A stretch of 12,929 nt of DNA from CAIKKV01 sp044346855 (GTDB lineage Bacteria > Verrucomicrobiota > Kiritimatiellia > CAIKKV01): contig JBIIYJ010000142.1 of assembly GCA_044346855.1 (NCBI GenBank), positions 1 to 12,929 of the forward strand, in the 5' to 3' direction. The position numbers were made by a program, and so were the translations under genes. The stretch's first letter is position 1, and each line of letters starts with the position of its first letter. Under the pieces are notes generated by a model that worked only from the letters and a program-made list of their open reading frames with translations, searched no databases and had not been told where the DNA came from. Positions 1 to 7,322 of the stretch are shown here, piece by piece.

Positions 1-529
1 CGAACCGCATGCTGGAGGCATACAGTTCGTCGTCGGACGCCCTGGCTCCGGTCGGAGTGGGCTCGGCGACCCGGTACGAGATGCGGACGGCCCGGTCGTT
101 GACCTTGGTGAACATGGGCATGGAGTAGCCGTTCGTGCTGGTGATCTTCGTCAGCCCTCGGGCCACGATCGTTTCAACCGTGTTGGTCCGTTGCAGGTAC
201 AGCTTGCCGTCGCGGGGGGAGTTCGGCAGGTTGTAATAGGTGAAGCGGCTCGTCTCCCCGTTCGGGAAGCGGAACTCGACCCAGTTGCCGAGGTTTTGGT
301 CGATGGCGGAAATGGAGGAGGCGTTCCTGACATAGGCCTCGATCTTCCCGCTGGTGCGCATGGCTTCCGTCTGGGACCAGGCGATCTTGGCGCACAGGTT
401 GCTTTGTCGGCCGGTCCAGAGGAAGGTGGTCATGACGACTATCGTGACCGCAGTTCCGACCGCGCTTGCGATCATGACCTCGAGTAGCGAGTATCCGCGC
501 TTGGAGGGGACGGGACCGATGGCGTTCAT
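1..529 (-). CDS. PilW-like type IV pilin / pseudopilin (copy 1, 3' end off window)
   Basis: Probable minor pilin or type II secretion pseudopilin, processed by prepilin peptidase and anchored in the inner membrane before assembly. The frame opens at ATG 529 and stays open to the window edge (176 codons seen; the C-terminus is missing). Residues 1-12 form a short basic leader ending in K-R-G. It is followed by YSLLEV with Glu at mature position 5, then a hydrophobic helix to about residue 38: the class III prepilin signature. It is clearly paralogous to the protein at 6752-7309. Both share the blocks GRQ-S/T-LC-KI, NW-VE-RF and FTKVNDRAVRI (FTRVNDRAVRI in the other copy). It starts 11 nt after the PilV-like gene at 541-954, with a weak GGCAGG ribosome site, so the two form one operon. 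By analogy with the second cassette a PilX-like gene may follow off-window. The PilW label rests on gene order and the N-terminal signature, not on a database match. Confidence 0.85.
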   Translation of the reverse strand, partial: MNAIGPVPSKRGYSLLEVMIASAVGTAVTIVVMTTFLWTGRQSNLCAKIAWSQTEAMRTSGKIEAYVRNASSISAIDQNLGNWVEFRFPNGETSRFTYYNLPNSPRDGKLYLQRTNTVETIVARGLTKITSTNGYSMPMFTKVNDRAVRISYRVAEPTPTGARASDDELYASSMRF

Positions 530-540
530 AAGCGGCCTGC

Positions 541-954
541 CTATTCCGTGATGAGCATGGAGAATGTGTTTGTCATCTGCTTCTGCCAGAGGGGCGATCG
601 GAAAGCGACTTCGACGTGGACCTCGGCATAGATCCCGCTCGACAGCCCCACCACTTCCGTCCCGGACCCGTGCCACGTGACGCGCGGCGACCGCACGATT
701 TCGTACCCCATGGAGCTGACGTTGGTCTCGGTCCGCCACAGGAACGAGGGTTGCCGCAGGTCGTCGAGCGAGTAGGAGTTCACTTCCTCTAGCAGCTCCT
801 TTCCCCGCGAGCGGGCTTCCGTCGCCAACCGGGAATATTCGGCGTAGCGCCGGGCTGTCCACCCGATTTGATAGAGGCCGATGCAGATGGCCGTCGCGAA
901 AAAAACGGCGATCAGCACTTCAACCAGCGTCAGGCCTTGGCGTTTCCTTGTCAT
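541..954 (-). CDS. PilV-like type IV pilin / pseudopilin (copy 1)
   Basis: Small pilin-like protein of 137 aa. The leader MTRKRQG is followed by LTLVEV with Glu at mature position 5 and a hydrophobic stretch to about residue 28, so prepilin peptidase should cut after Gly7. The rest reads as a compact minor-pilin globular domain. It aligns end to end with the product of 7323-7766; by eye a little over half of the mature residues are identical, including ARRYAEY, RLATEAR, AFRSPLW and TNTFS. It is the first gene after a consensus sigma-54 promoter (967-990), with the PilW-like gene 11 nt downstream. The predicted transcript starts only about 5 nt before the ATG. No Shine-Dalgarno is visible, and no later start precedes the cleavage site, so translation is probably near-leaderless. 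It could equally be a GspI-like pseudopilin of a type II secretion system. Confidence 0.88.
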   Translation of the reverse strand: MTRKRQGLTLVEVLIAVFFATAICIGLYQIGWTARRYAEYSRLATEARSRGKELLEEVNSYSLDDLRQPSFLWRTETNVSSMGYEIVRSPRVTWHGSGTEVVGLSSGIYAEVHVEVAFRSPLWQKQMTNTFSMLITE

Positions 955-966
955 TTGATCAATACC

Positions 967-990
967 ATATGCAAGGATCGTGCCAGCCTG
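967..990 (-). promoter_or_regulatory. Sigma-54 (RpoN) -24/-12 promoter of the copy-1 pseudopilin operon
   Basis: On the minus strand the sequence reads TGGCACG-ATCC-TTGCAT (985 down to 969). This matches the TGGCACG-N4-TTGCW core at every position, and the flanking bases also fit the extended consensus. The invariant GG (984-983) and GC (972-971) have the required 10-bp spacing. The predicted start is near 959, about 5 nt before the ATG of the PilV-like gene. The neighbouring gene at 1121-2602 encodes a regulator with a GAFTGA sigma-54 contact loop, which supports function. Confidence 0.88.
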
Positions 991-1086
991 GGTAGAATGT
1001 CGAAATCACCCGTCAGTAGGGTTGAAATACCTTATCATTACCGAAAAAGGGATGAGAAAAAATGTTACTAAAATGACTTCGTGCGC

Positions 1087-1109
1087 ACAACAGGCGTGAT
1101 GACAACAGG
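1087..1109. promoter_or_regulatory. Candidate upstream activator sites (direct repeat)
   Basis: The octamer ACAACAGG occurs twice, at 1087-1094 and 1102-1109, with a 15-bp period (CCTGTTGT on the minus strand). A GTGCGCAC palindrome adjoins at 1081-1088. The repeats lie about 130-150 bp upstream of the predicted sigma-54 start, a normal distance for an NtrC-type enhancer. Two repeats of 8 bp could arise by chance, so binding by the adjacent regulator is only a suggestion. Confidence 0.35.
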
Positions 1110-1120
1110 TTGGGAATGGA

Positions 1121-2602
1121 CTAAAAGGGGCGGCCGGTTGATTTGTCCCAGGGGTCCTCCGGGTCGTCCGCCTCGCCCGGGGTTGGACCGATCTGGCCGG
1201 TTGTGATGTAACGGTTCATGGTCCGGCGGGAGATGCCCAGCAGCCTGGCCGCCGCCGACTGGTTGCCGCCGCAGCGTTTGAGGGCTTCGGCCAGCAGCAG
1301 GGGGATGGCTTCCTTGAGGGTGGGCAGTTCGGCTTCAAACTGAAGGCCTTTCCCGGCCCGGATTGCGGCGCCCGGTTCCGGCTGGGCTTCCGCGCGGTCC
1401 ATATGGTCCAGGAACGTGCGCAGGGAAAGGACGCCTTTCTGGTGGCGGGCGACCGCGTCATGGACCATGGCCCGCAGTTCGCGGACGTTTCCGGGGAACG
1501 CAAAGCCGGAGAGGTAGGTGAAGAGTTCCTTCGGGGGCGTGGGACGGGCTTTATTGAGGGCTTTCGCCGCCTCATCCAGGAAGGCCTCCACCAGCAGCGG
1601 GATGTCTTCGGGCCTCTCCCGCAGCGGAGGCACATGGATCCAGTGGGCATAGAGGCGGAAGAAGAGATCCTCGCGGAAGAGGCCGTCCCGCACCCGGCGT
1701 CTCAGATTGCAATTGGTCGCCGCAATGATCCGGCATTCGGCCCGCCGGGGCTGGTCGCTTCCCAACGGGAAATATTCATGCTCTTGAATGAGGCGGAGCA
1801 GTTTGATCTGCATGTCGGGCTTGAGGTCGCCGATTTCATCGAGAAACAGGACGCCCCCGGCCGCCTCTTCGACGAGGCCGACCCGGGGCAGCGAGGCGCC
1901 CGTGAAGGCGCCCCGGGTGTGCCCGAACAGGGTGTCCGCGAAGGCGGTTTCATCCAGCCCGGCGGCGTTCACGGTCACCAGCCGCCCGGCGCTTCCTCCG
2001 GCGGCATGGAGCGCCCGGGCGATCAGTTCCTTGCCTGTTCCCGTTTCGCCGACGATCAGGACCGGCTCCCGGGACTTCGCGATGGCCTCCACATAGAGGA
2101 AGATGGAGGTCATGGCCGGCGATCGGGTCAGAATCGAGGCGAAAACGGCCGGGTCGGTCAGGTCCCGCGCTTGCGCGCGTTCCTTCAGTTCGCGGTTTTC
2201 CCGCTTCAGGCTGCTGACGTCATAGGCGCGCCGGAGGGTGACGAGCAGGCGGTCCATGTCCAGCGGCTTCGCCAGGTAATCGTAGGCGCCCGCCTGGATG
2301 CAGCGCACCGCCGAGGCCACTTCGTCGATGGCGGTGATGACGATCACGGGCAGGTCGGGCAGCCGCTCTTTCAGCCGGGCCAGCAGTTCCTCGCCTGACA
2401 GGTGCGGCATGATCAGGTCGAGCAGGATTACGTCGGGCCCGACCTCGAGCGCCAGCGCCAGGGCGTCTCTCGGGTCCACGCAGGTCGCCACCCGGCTGAA
2501 GCCGGAGTCGCGCAGCGCCCGTTCCATGCTTTTGAGGATGGCGGCGTCGTCGTCGACCATCAGGATCGACAGGGAGGAGGGCGGATCGGGAAGGGGGGTC
2601 AT
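1121..2602 (-). CDS. NtrC-family sigma-54-dependent response regulator
   Basis: Cytoplasmic transcription activator of 493 aa with the full three-domain layout. The receiver domain is at about 10-125, with acidic Asp17-19, likely phospho-acceptor Asp62, Thr90 and Lys112. The AAA+ domain is at about 150-385, with Walker A GETGTGKE (185-192), the GAFTGA sigma-54 contact loop (231-236), Walker B LFLDEIGD (252-259) and PGNVREL (370-376). A Fis-type helix-turn-helix lies at about 432-468 (GGNQSAAARLLGISRRT). All key residues are present, so it should activate RpoN promoters. The start ATG 2602 overlaps the kinase stop in ATGA, with AAGGAGG just upstream, so it is translationally coupled to the kinase. 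Its likely target is the sigma-54 promoter at 967-990. Its place among pilin genes recalls PilR, but it could be a different NtrC-type regulator. Confidence 0.95.
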   Translation of the reverse strand: MTPLPDPPSSLSILMVDDDAAILKSMERALRDSGFSRVATCVDPRDALALALEVGPDVILLDLIMPHLSGEELLARLKERLPDLPVIVITAIDEVASAVRCIQAGAYDYLAKPLDMDRLLVTLRRAYDVSSLKRENRELKERAQARDLTDPAVFASILTRSPAMTSIFLYVEAIAKSREPVLIVGETGTGKELIARALHAAGGSAGRLVTVNAAGLDETAFADTLFGHTRGAFTGASLPRVGLVEEAAGGVLFLDEIGDLKPDMQIKLLRLIQEHEYFPLGSDQPRRAECRIIAATNCNLRRRVRDGLFREDLFFRLYAHWIHVPPLRERPEDIPLLVEAFLDEAAKALNKARPTPPKELFTYLSGFAFPGNVRELRAMVHDAVARHQKGVLSLRTFLDHMDRAEAQPEPGAAIRAGKGLQFEAELPTLKEAIPLLLAEALKRCGGNQSAAARLLGISRRTMNRYITTGQIGPTPGEADDPEDPWDKSTGRPF

Positions 2603-3804
2603 GAAACCTCCTTGCGCACGGGGGGCGGGAAGTCCACGATGAATTCGGAGCCTTCGTCCGGGACCGACCGGATCGAGATGGTGCCGCCGTGCGCCTGGAT
2701 GATTTCCCGCGAGATGGCCAGGCCCAGCCCCGTCCCGCCCTGGCTCCGGCGGGTCGTGAAGAAGGGCTCGAAGATCCGGTCCAGATGCTCGGGGAGAATG
2801 CCGCGCCCCTGGTCGCGCACCGTTACCCGGGCTCCCCCGTCTGTCCCTTTTTCAGATACAATGACGATGGGGCCCCCCGACTCAGGGCTGGCCTGGCAGG
2901 CGTTTTCGACGAGGTTGATGAGGACCTGCGAAAGCTGCTGCTCGTTGCCTAAGAGGGTCGGGGAAGGGTCGGCCAGGGAGGCGGTCAGGGTGCAATTCGC
3001 CTTGGCGAGCGTATGTTTCAGAAGCTCGCTTGTATTCCGGATCAGGCCGTTCACGGCGATCAACGCGTCCATCTTCTCGGACGCCGGGCGGGCGAAGCCC
3101 TTCAGGGAGGCGGCGATGGCCGCGATGCGCCGGGTCGCGTCCCGGGTTTCCGCGAGCAGGGCGGTGATGTCGGCTTTCAGCGCCTCCCGCTCAGCCGGAG
3201 GCGTTTCGGCCGCGAGGGCCTTGTCGAGCCGCCGTTGGAGGGCGGTGAGGTTGAGCCCCACCACGGTGTTCGGGTTGTTGACTTCATGGGCCACGCCGGC
3301 CACCAGGGTGCCGAGGGCCGTCATTTTCTGGGCCTGGATCAGGTCCCGCCGGCGGGATTCCGAGGCTTGCTGAGCCTGGTCGAGCGCGTTCAGCATGTCG
3401 TTCAGGCAGTTGGCCAGCTCCTTCATTTCCCCTTCCTGCATCGTTTTCAGCCGGAGTTTGAGGTTGGCCCGCGCCGTGACGGCGGAGACGCCCTGCTTCA
3501 GCGCCTCGACCGAATTGGACAAGTGCTGCAGCACCCAGCGGTCCACCAGCCAGAAGGCGAAGAGGCCGATCGCGGCGCCGCTCAGCAGGATCCAGCCCGT
3601 CAGGAAAAACTGCCCCGATATCCCGTTGGCCAGGATGCGGCGGGCGATCGATGTTTCGAGCAGCAGGGAGGGCGCCCCCGACAGGTCGCGGAGGATGGCG
3701 CGCCCCGAGATCCGGCCGAGGGACTCGGCCTGGATCTCCAGGGGCGCCGCTCCCGGCGGGGCCGATTGAGGGTGAACATCCCGTGCCAATGGCGGCTGGG
3801 ACAC
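2599..3804 (-). CDS. Sensor histidine kinase, 3' part of a frameshifted CHASE4 kinase gene
   Basis: This frame encodes the kinase half of a membrane sensor. Residues 1-60 are the end of an extracytoplasmic CHASE4 domain (GRISGRAILRDLSGAPSLLL). A transmembrane segment spans about 66-88, a HAMP-like linker about 90-145, and a HisKA domain carries phospho-acceptor His173 in HEVNNP. The HATPase_c domain has the N box NLVENACQA (297-305), G1 DQGRGI (331-336), F box FEPFFTT (345-351) and G2 GGTGLGLAI (356-364). The GTG at 3804 has no convincing ribosome site and lies inside the CHASE4 domain, so it is probably not a natural start. The missing first half is in the -1 frame at 3600-4385. Catalytic residues look intact. 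It overlaps the response regulator by 4 bp, and the two are surely partners. Confidence 0.88.
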   Translation of the reverse strand: MSQPPLARDVHPQSAPPGAAPLEIQAESLGRISGRAILRDLSGAPSLLLETSIARRILANGISGQFFLTGWILLSGAAIGLFAFWLVDRWVLQHLSNSVEALKQGVSAVTARANLKLRLKTMQEGEMKELANCLNDMLNALDQAQQASESRRRDLIQAQKMTALGTLVAGVAHEVNNPNTVVGLNLTALQRRLDKALAAETPPAEREALKADITALLAETRDATRRIAAIAASLKGFARPASEKMDALIAVNGLIRNTSELLKHTLAKANCTLTASLADPSPTLLGNEQQLSQVLINLVENACQASPESGGPIVIVSEKGTDGGARVTVRDQGRGILPEHLDRIFEPFFTTRRSQGGTGLGLAISREIIQAHGGTISIRSVPDEGSEFIVDFPPPVRKEVS

Positions 3805-4385
3805 CAGTCGGACAGGTTGTCCAGGCGCCGGGCCATGACCAGTGTGCCGCGGGCGGGCCCCCCGTCGCTGCTGGTCAGGATGGGCGACGCCGCCAGCATC
3901 CAGATTTCGGTCCCGATGGGCAACAGGCCGGAAAGGGCATTTGGTTCGTTGCCGGGGGCGCGCAACGCCGGCAGCCTGACCAGCGATTCCAGCAGGAAGG
4001 CGTGGACCGGTCTTTCGGTTCGGGATAGGAGGTCGTAGCCTTTGCTGTAGACAAGCGACCCCGTCCTGTCGAAAAACGCGATCGCGCTGAGGTTCAGCGA
4101 CTGGAACGTGCCGTCAACAAGGTTCGCGTCGATAAAGGCGCTGTTCGTGTCGGCCATGAACTGGTAGGCATCGTCCCAGCGGGCCCAGTCCAGCGTGATG
4201 TCGGCGAACTGCTTCTCCTCCGACGCCAGGAAATGGCGCCCGCCTTCGATCGCTTCGCGGACCAGCTCCCTCTCAAGTGCAAGGGCGTTCGACAGCAGGA
4301 GCCGGGTCGAGATGTAGGTCGCCAGGATTGTCAGCGAAAGAATGAAAAGCGCCATGATGACGATAAAGCGCATCCGCAATTTCAT
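3600..4385 (-). CDS. CHASE4 sensor domain, 5' fragment of the same frameshifted histidine kinase
   Basis: N-terminal half of the CHASE4 histidine kinase. The ATG at 4385 has GAGGTG 6 nt upstream; a GTG at 4394 is in frame but less well placed. A transmembrane helix spans residues 7-29. A periplasmic CHASE4 domain follows, with its characteristic DWARWDDAYQF (66-76), FIDANL (84-89) and AIAFFDRTGSLV, reading well up to GTLVMARRLDN (180-190). After about residue 192 the frame turns into arginine/proline-rich out-of-frame translation up to a stop at 3600, while the sibling frame picks up the rest of CHASE4. The break lies at about 3780-3825 and corresponds to loss of one base (or gain of two). 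Rejoined, the gene would span 2599-4385 and encode about 595 aa, normal for the family. The ligand of this CHASE4 domain cannot be told from sequence. Confidence 0.8.
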   Translation of the reverse strand: MKLRMRFIVIMALFILSLTILATYISTRLLLSNALALERELVREAIEGGRHFLASEEKQFADITLDWARWDDAYQFMADTNSAFIDANLVDGTFQSLNLSAIAFFDRTGSLVYSKGYDLLSRTERPVHAFLLESLVRLPALRAPGNEPNALSGLLPIGTEIWMLAASPILTSSDGGPARGTLVMARRLDNLSDWCPSRHWHGMFTLNRPRRERRPWRSRPSPSAGSRGAPSSATCRGRPPCCSKHRSPAASWPTGYRGSFS

Positions 4386-4469
4386 TTTCGTCACCTCGGG
4401 AGAAGGGCTTTGCCACGCAAAATATCAGCTTATCCCATTTTTCCCGATCGGTCAATGAGTGCTGGCCCG

Positions 4470-6749
4470 TCATTGGATTGGCGAAAAGGAACTCCAGGTT
4501 TGGGGGGCGAGGGACCACTGCGATTTCCGGGAGATGCCGCGCTGGAACCCGACCGGGTGGGGGAGGCCCGGCACGATCACCGTTCCATCGCGCACCCGCT
4601 CGTCCAGCGTGATGTCCAGCCGGGTCCGGTACAGCCCGTTGCCCGTGGGCCGGTTGAGGCGCACCTGGTTGCCCGCCGTCATGTTTCCGTAGACGCTGAT
4701 GAAGCTCTGGTCCGCCGTGTTGAGGTTGTTGTCCACGAAGTCGTTTTCGGCGTACAGCAGGGCGTGGATGCTGCCCCCCGTGCCGAACTGGGAGTCCCCG
4801 ATGAAGATGTTTCCCGTGTTGGTCGGGGAGGACGGGTTTTTCAGCGCGATGAGGCAGAGCACGTCGGACGGGTTGTTGACGATGGTGCTGTTCATGTTGG
4901 TGCGGACCAGCCCCGCGGCGTAATCGGCGTTGTAGTAGAATTCGTCCGAGATGGTGATGTTCCCGTTCGCCACGATCGTGATGCGCGTGCCGGCCTCGCG
5001 GAAGCGCAGGCTGTAGACCTGCGGATTGTGCAGGTAGACGTTCCCGTCCACGAAGTAGAGCTTGCCGTTGTCCTCCGCCCGCACGTCGATATACATGGGC
5101 GCGGTGTAGCTGGTGCCGTCGATGGACTCGTCCATGGCGTAGCTGTTGTAGGAGGAGTCCGAGGGATCCTCCAGGAAGTAATCGTCCAGCCGCCTGCCGG
5201 CGGTGTTGGTGATGACCGCGTAGCTCCGCCCGTAGATCGTTTTTCCCCCGCTCGCCGCGGAGCCGGAGACCGGGGGGTTGCGCACGAAGATGTGCTCGGG
5301 CCGGGAGGCGTCCGTAATCGCCCTTGCCGTTCCGTAATCGTCCGCCGTCACGGCCACGTCGTGACCCCAGCGCGACAGGGCCTTGGGCGGTTCGGGCAGG
5401 TTGCGGTTCACGGAATAATACATGCTGGTCAGGTTCGGCGGATCGATGGGCAGATCCCGGCCCGTCGCCGGCTTCTGCCCCGGCCCCGGAGCGGGCATGC
5501 CGGAAACGGTCCCCTTGGCCTGGGTGCCGTAGTCGTACACGCTGTTCCGGTCGTCGACATACGCCTCGCCGGGATCATACACGCCGTTGCGGTCCTCGAA
5601 GGGCTCCCCCGAGGGGTTGAAGGCCCCGTCGCCGACGTCGACGAAGGACTCCGCCGGCCAGGAGGAGCAGGAGAAGGTCCTGCCGTCCGAGGCGTAGCTG
5701 GTCCGCCAGCTCCAGGAGCTGTAGCTGTAACGCCAGTAGCCGCCCGCGGGGTCGTATTTCCCGTTGACGCGCTGGCTGTGCGCGGAATCCTCCACCCACT
5801 CCTCGCCCGCGTCGTACCGGCCGTTGCCGGCGTCGACCACCGTATCCACGCCGGCGTTGTAGACCCCGTTGCCGTTGCGGTCGATAAAGGTGTCGCCCCC
5901 GTCGCGCTTCCCGTTCCGGTTGCTGTCGGTGAAGGCTTCCCCGTCGTCGTAAACCCCGTTTCCAATCGTGTCCACAAAGGCTTCTCCGGAATCGTAATGG
6001 CCGTTCCCGTAAGCCTTGCTTAAAGTCGGCAGCTGGCTGTTTTTATAGGTGTCAAAGTCTGTTTTCGACAGTGGATTCGTGAACGTCCGGGTCGCATAGG
6101 CGTTGGTATACAGCTCGTCGGGCTCCCAGACCCCGTTCCGGTTGGTGTCGGCCAGCTGCTCGGGGAGCCGCAGCGTGGCCGTGCCCGTCAGCTCCACGGC
6201 GCCGCCGGAATAGGTGTCGCCCCGGACATAGTCGGACCCCTTTCCCGTGCCCCCGATTTTCAGGGTGTAGGAGGCCCCTTTGCTGTTGCCGGCGAAGAGC
6301 GCGTGGTTGTAGATGGCGTGAAGGCCATCAGACCCTGAAAAAGGTACAACATCGGACTGCGCCAGGGCCTCGCTGCCGTTGTAACGGCCCTTGGATTTGA
6401 TCGTATAGACGCCGTTCGACAGGAGGAGCCGGGTCGTGAAGCCCCAGTCGGGGAAGGCGAATTTGCAGCCCTCGGAAAAATAGCGCTGCGACTCCGCGTA
6501 GCCGATGGCCCCGTCCCCATCCCGGTTCAGCTTGATCACGGCGGCGTGGATCCCGGCCTCGGCCAGGAAGACGGCCCGGTCGAGGCAGTAGGTCCGCTCG
6601 CTGCTCCAGGCGAAATGCAGGACGGTGGTGAAGAGGGAGCCGATGACGAACGCGGCCACCCCCAGCATCACCACGGTCAGCAGCAGGGCCGAGCCGCGCC
6701 GCCGGCCCCGGCCTCTTCCCCTGTTTCGATTGCAGTCCGGCGATGGCAT
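4470..6749 (-). CDS. Large PilX-like minor pilin with internal EF-hand-like repeats
   Basis: Protein of 759 aa whose N-terminus resembles the PilX N-terminal family. A basic leader ends in RRRG, a hydrophobic helix spans about 21-44 (SALLLTVVMLGV...), and AVFLAEAGIHAAV follows. As in PilX proteins the Glu at position 5 is missing. Residues 201-410 hold about ten units of roughly 15 aa with consensus GNGxYDxGEAFxD, broken by a Tyr/Trp/Ser-rich insert at 338-356. The C-terminal 350 residues look beta-rich (for example RITIVANGNITISDEFYY) and have no family I recognise. PilX proteins are usually below 250 aa, so this one is greatly enlarged. The ATG lies 2 nt after the PilW-like stop, with its ribosome site GGGAG inside that gene's end: tight coupling. 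Likely role: tip or minor component of a pilus or secretion pseudopilus, perhaps cation-binding. The C-terminal fold and the function are unknown. Confidence 0.85.
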   Translation of the reverse strand: MPSPDCNRNRGRGRGRRRGSALLLTVVMLGVAAFVIGSLFTTVLHFAWSSERTYCLDRAVFLAEAGIHAAVIKLNRDGDGAIGYAESQRYFSEGCKFAFPDWGFTTRLLLSNGVYTIKSKGRYNGSEALAQSDVVPFSGSDGLHAIYNHALFAGNSKGASYTLKIGGTGKGSDYVRGDTYSGGAVELTGTATLRLPEQLADTNRNGVWEPDELYTNAYATRTFTNPLSKTDFDTYKNSQLPTLSKAYGNGHYDSGEAFVDTIGNGVYDDGEAFTDSNRNGKRDGGDTFIDRNGNGVYNAGVDTVVDAGNGRYDAGEEWVEDSAHSQRVNGKYDPAGGYWRYSYSSWSWRTSYASDGRTFSCSSWPAESFVDVGDGAFNPSGEPFEDRNGVYDPGEAYVDDRNSVYDYGTQAKGTVSGMPAPGPGQKPATGRDLPIDPPNLTSMYYSVNRNLPEPPKALSRWGHDVAVTADDYGTARAITDASRPEHIFVRNPPVSGSAASGGKTIYGRSYAVITNTAGRRLDDYFLEDPSDSSYNSYAMDESIDGTSYTAPMYIDVRAEDNGKLYFVDGNVYLHNPQVYSLRFREAGTRITIVANGNITISDEFYYNADYAAGLVRTNMNSTIVNNPSDVLCLIALKNPSSPTNTGNIFIGDSQFGTGGSIHALLYAENDFVDNNLNTADQSFISVYGNMTAGNQVRLNRPTGNGLYRTRLDITLDERVRDGTVIVPGLPHPVGFQRGISRKSQWSLAPQTWSSFSPIQ
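5520..6149 (-). repeat. In-gene array of about 15-aa Asp/Asn/Gly repeats (EF-hand-like loops)
   Basis: Coding repeat inside the PilX-like gene. Residue 201 begins DTNRNGVWEPDE, which fits the 12-residue EF-hand loop at positions 1, 3, 5, 6 and 12. Five contiguous units (about residues 247-321) follow with a 15-aa (45-bp) period, for example GNGVYDDGEAF and RNGNGVYNAGV. After an aromatic insert come VGDGAFNPSGEPFED and RNGVYDPGEAYVDD (372-400). The pattern resembles dockerin, thrombospondin-3 or bacterial EF-hand-like calcium sites. Some units lack the last acidic ligand or are one residue short, so not every unit need bind metal. Confidence 0.8.
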
Positions 6750-6751
6750 GG

Positions 6752-7309
6752 CTACTCCCTCGCGTTCCGAAGACAGACGGCGAAGCGCGCGCAGGAGGCG
6801 TAGGCGCCGTCGTCGGCGGTGAGCCGGCCGCCCGGTCCGAGCGACGCTATCCGGAACGCGATCCGGACTGCGCGGTCGTTGACGCGGGTGAACAGGGGGA
6901 GGGAGTACCCCTCCGGGCTGGGGATCCGCGTCAGCCCGCTGGCCAGGATCCGCTCCTCGCCGTTGCGGACGAGGGAGAGCCGGCCGCTCCTGACGGCGCC
7001 CGGCTCGTTCGTATAGCTCAGCCGCGCCAGGCTGCCGTCCGTGAACCGGACTTCAACCCAGTTGCCCTGGCTTTCGTCGATGGCGACCAGGGCGCGCGCG
7101 TTGCGGAGGTATCGTTCGAGCTGGGCGCTGGTGCGCCGGCTTTCCGTCTGGGCGCTCGATATCTTGGAGCACAGGCTGGTCTGCCGGCCGGCCCACATGA
7201 AAACGGACATGACCGCGGCGGCGATCAGGGTCGACAGGGAGCCCGCAATCATCACCTCGGGCAGCGTGAATCCCGCTCGCGATCCGGCCGGCCGAAAGGC
7301 GCCGATCAT
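6752..7309 (-). CDS. PilW-like type IV pilin / pseudopilin (copy 2)
   Basis: Pilin-like protein of 185 aa. ATG 7309 is preferred over the upstream in-frame start at 7333 because AAAGGAGG sits 6 nt before it and because 7333 would overlap the PilV-like stop. The leader ends in RAG, followed by FTLPEVMIA (Glu18 is mature position 5) and a hydrophobic helix to about residue 37. It is a paralogue of the product of 1-529, with matching blocks such as FTRVNDRAVRI and NWVEVRF across the full visible length. It lies between the PilV-like gene (13-nt gap) and the PilX-like gene (2-nt gap), which is the usual minor-pilin gene order. It probably primes or caps a pilus or pseudopilus in the inner membrane. 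Assignment to PilW rather than GspJ is uncertain. Confidence 0.88.
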   Translation of the reverse strand: MIGAFRPAGSRAGFTLPEVMIAGSLSTLIAAAVMSVFMWAGRQTSLCSKISSAQTESRRTSAQLERYLRNARALVAIDESQGNWVEVRFTDGSLARLSYTNEPGAVRSGRLSLVRNGEERILASGLTRIPSPEGYSLPLFTRVNDRAVRIAFRIASLGPGGRLTADDGAYASCARFAVCLRNARE

Positions 7310-7322
7310 GAGATGCCTCCTT

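Noticed and set aside
3780..3825. Programmed -1 ribosomal frameshift in the kinase gene
   Set aside because: No slippery heptamer is present at the junction, and the zero-frame stop lies about 200 nt further on, so an indel or sequence error is simpler.
3858..3863. C6 run as the kinase frameshift site
   Set aside because: Reading downstream of the run in the 5' frame still gives good CHASE4 sequence (GTLVMARRLD), so the break must lie later.
4386..4469. Terminator between the PilX-like and kinase genes
   Set aside because: Only a 6-bp stem with an 11-nt loop (CAATGA/TCATTG) and no T-run, so it is not convincing.
4233..6023. Open frame of 596 codons on the plus strand
   Set aside because: It is the antisense of the PilX-like gene and kinase start. 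Its repetitive Val/Gly/His composition mirrors the Asp/Gly repeats of the real gene.
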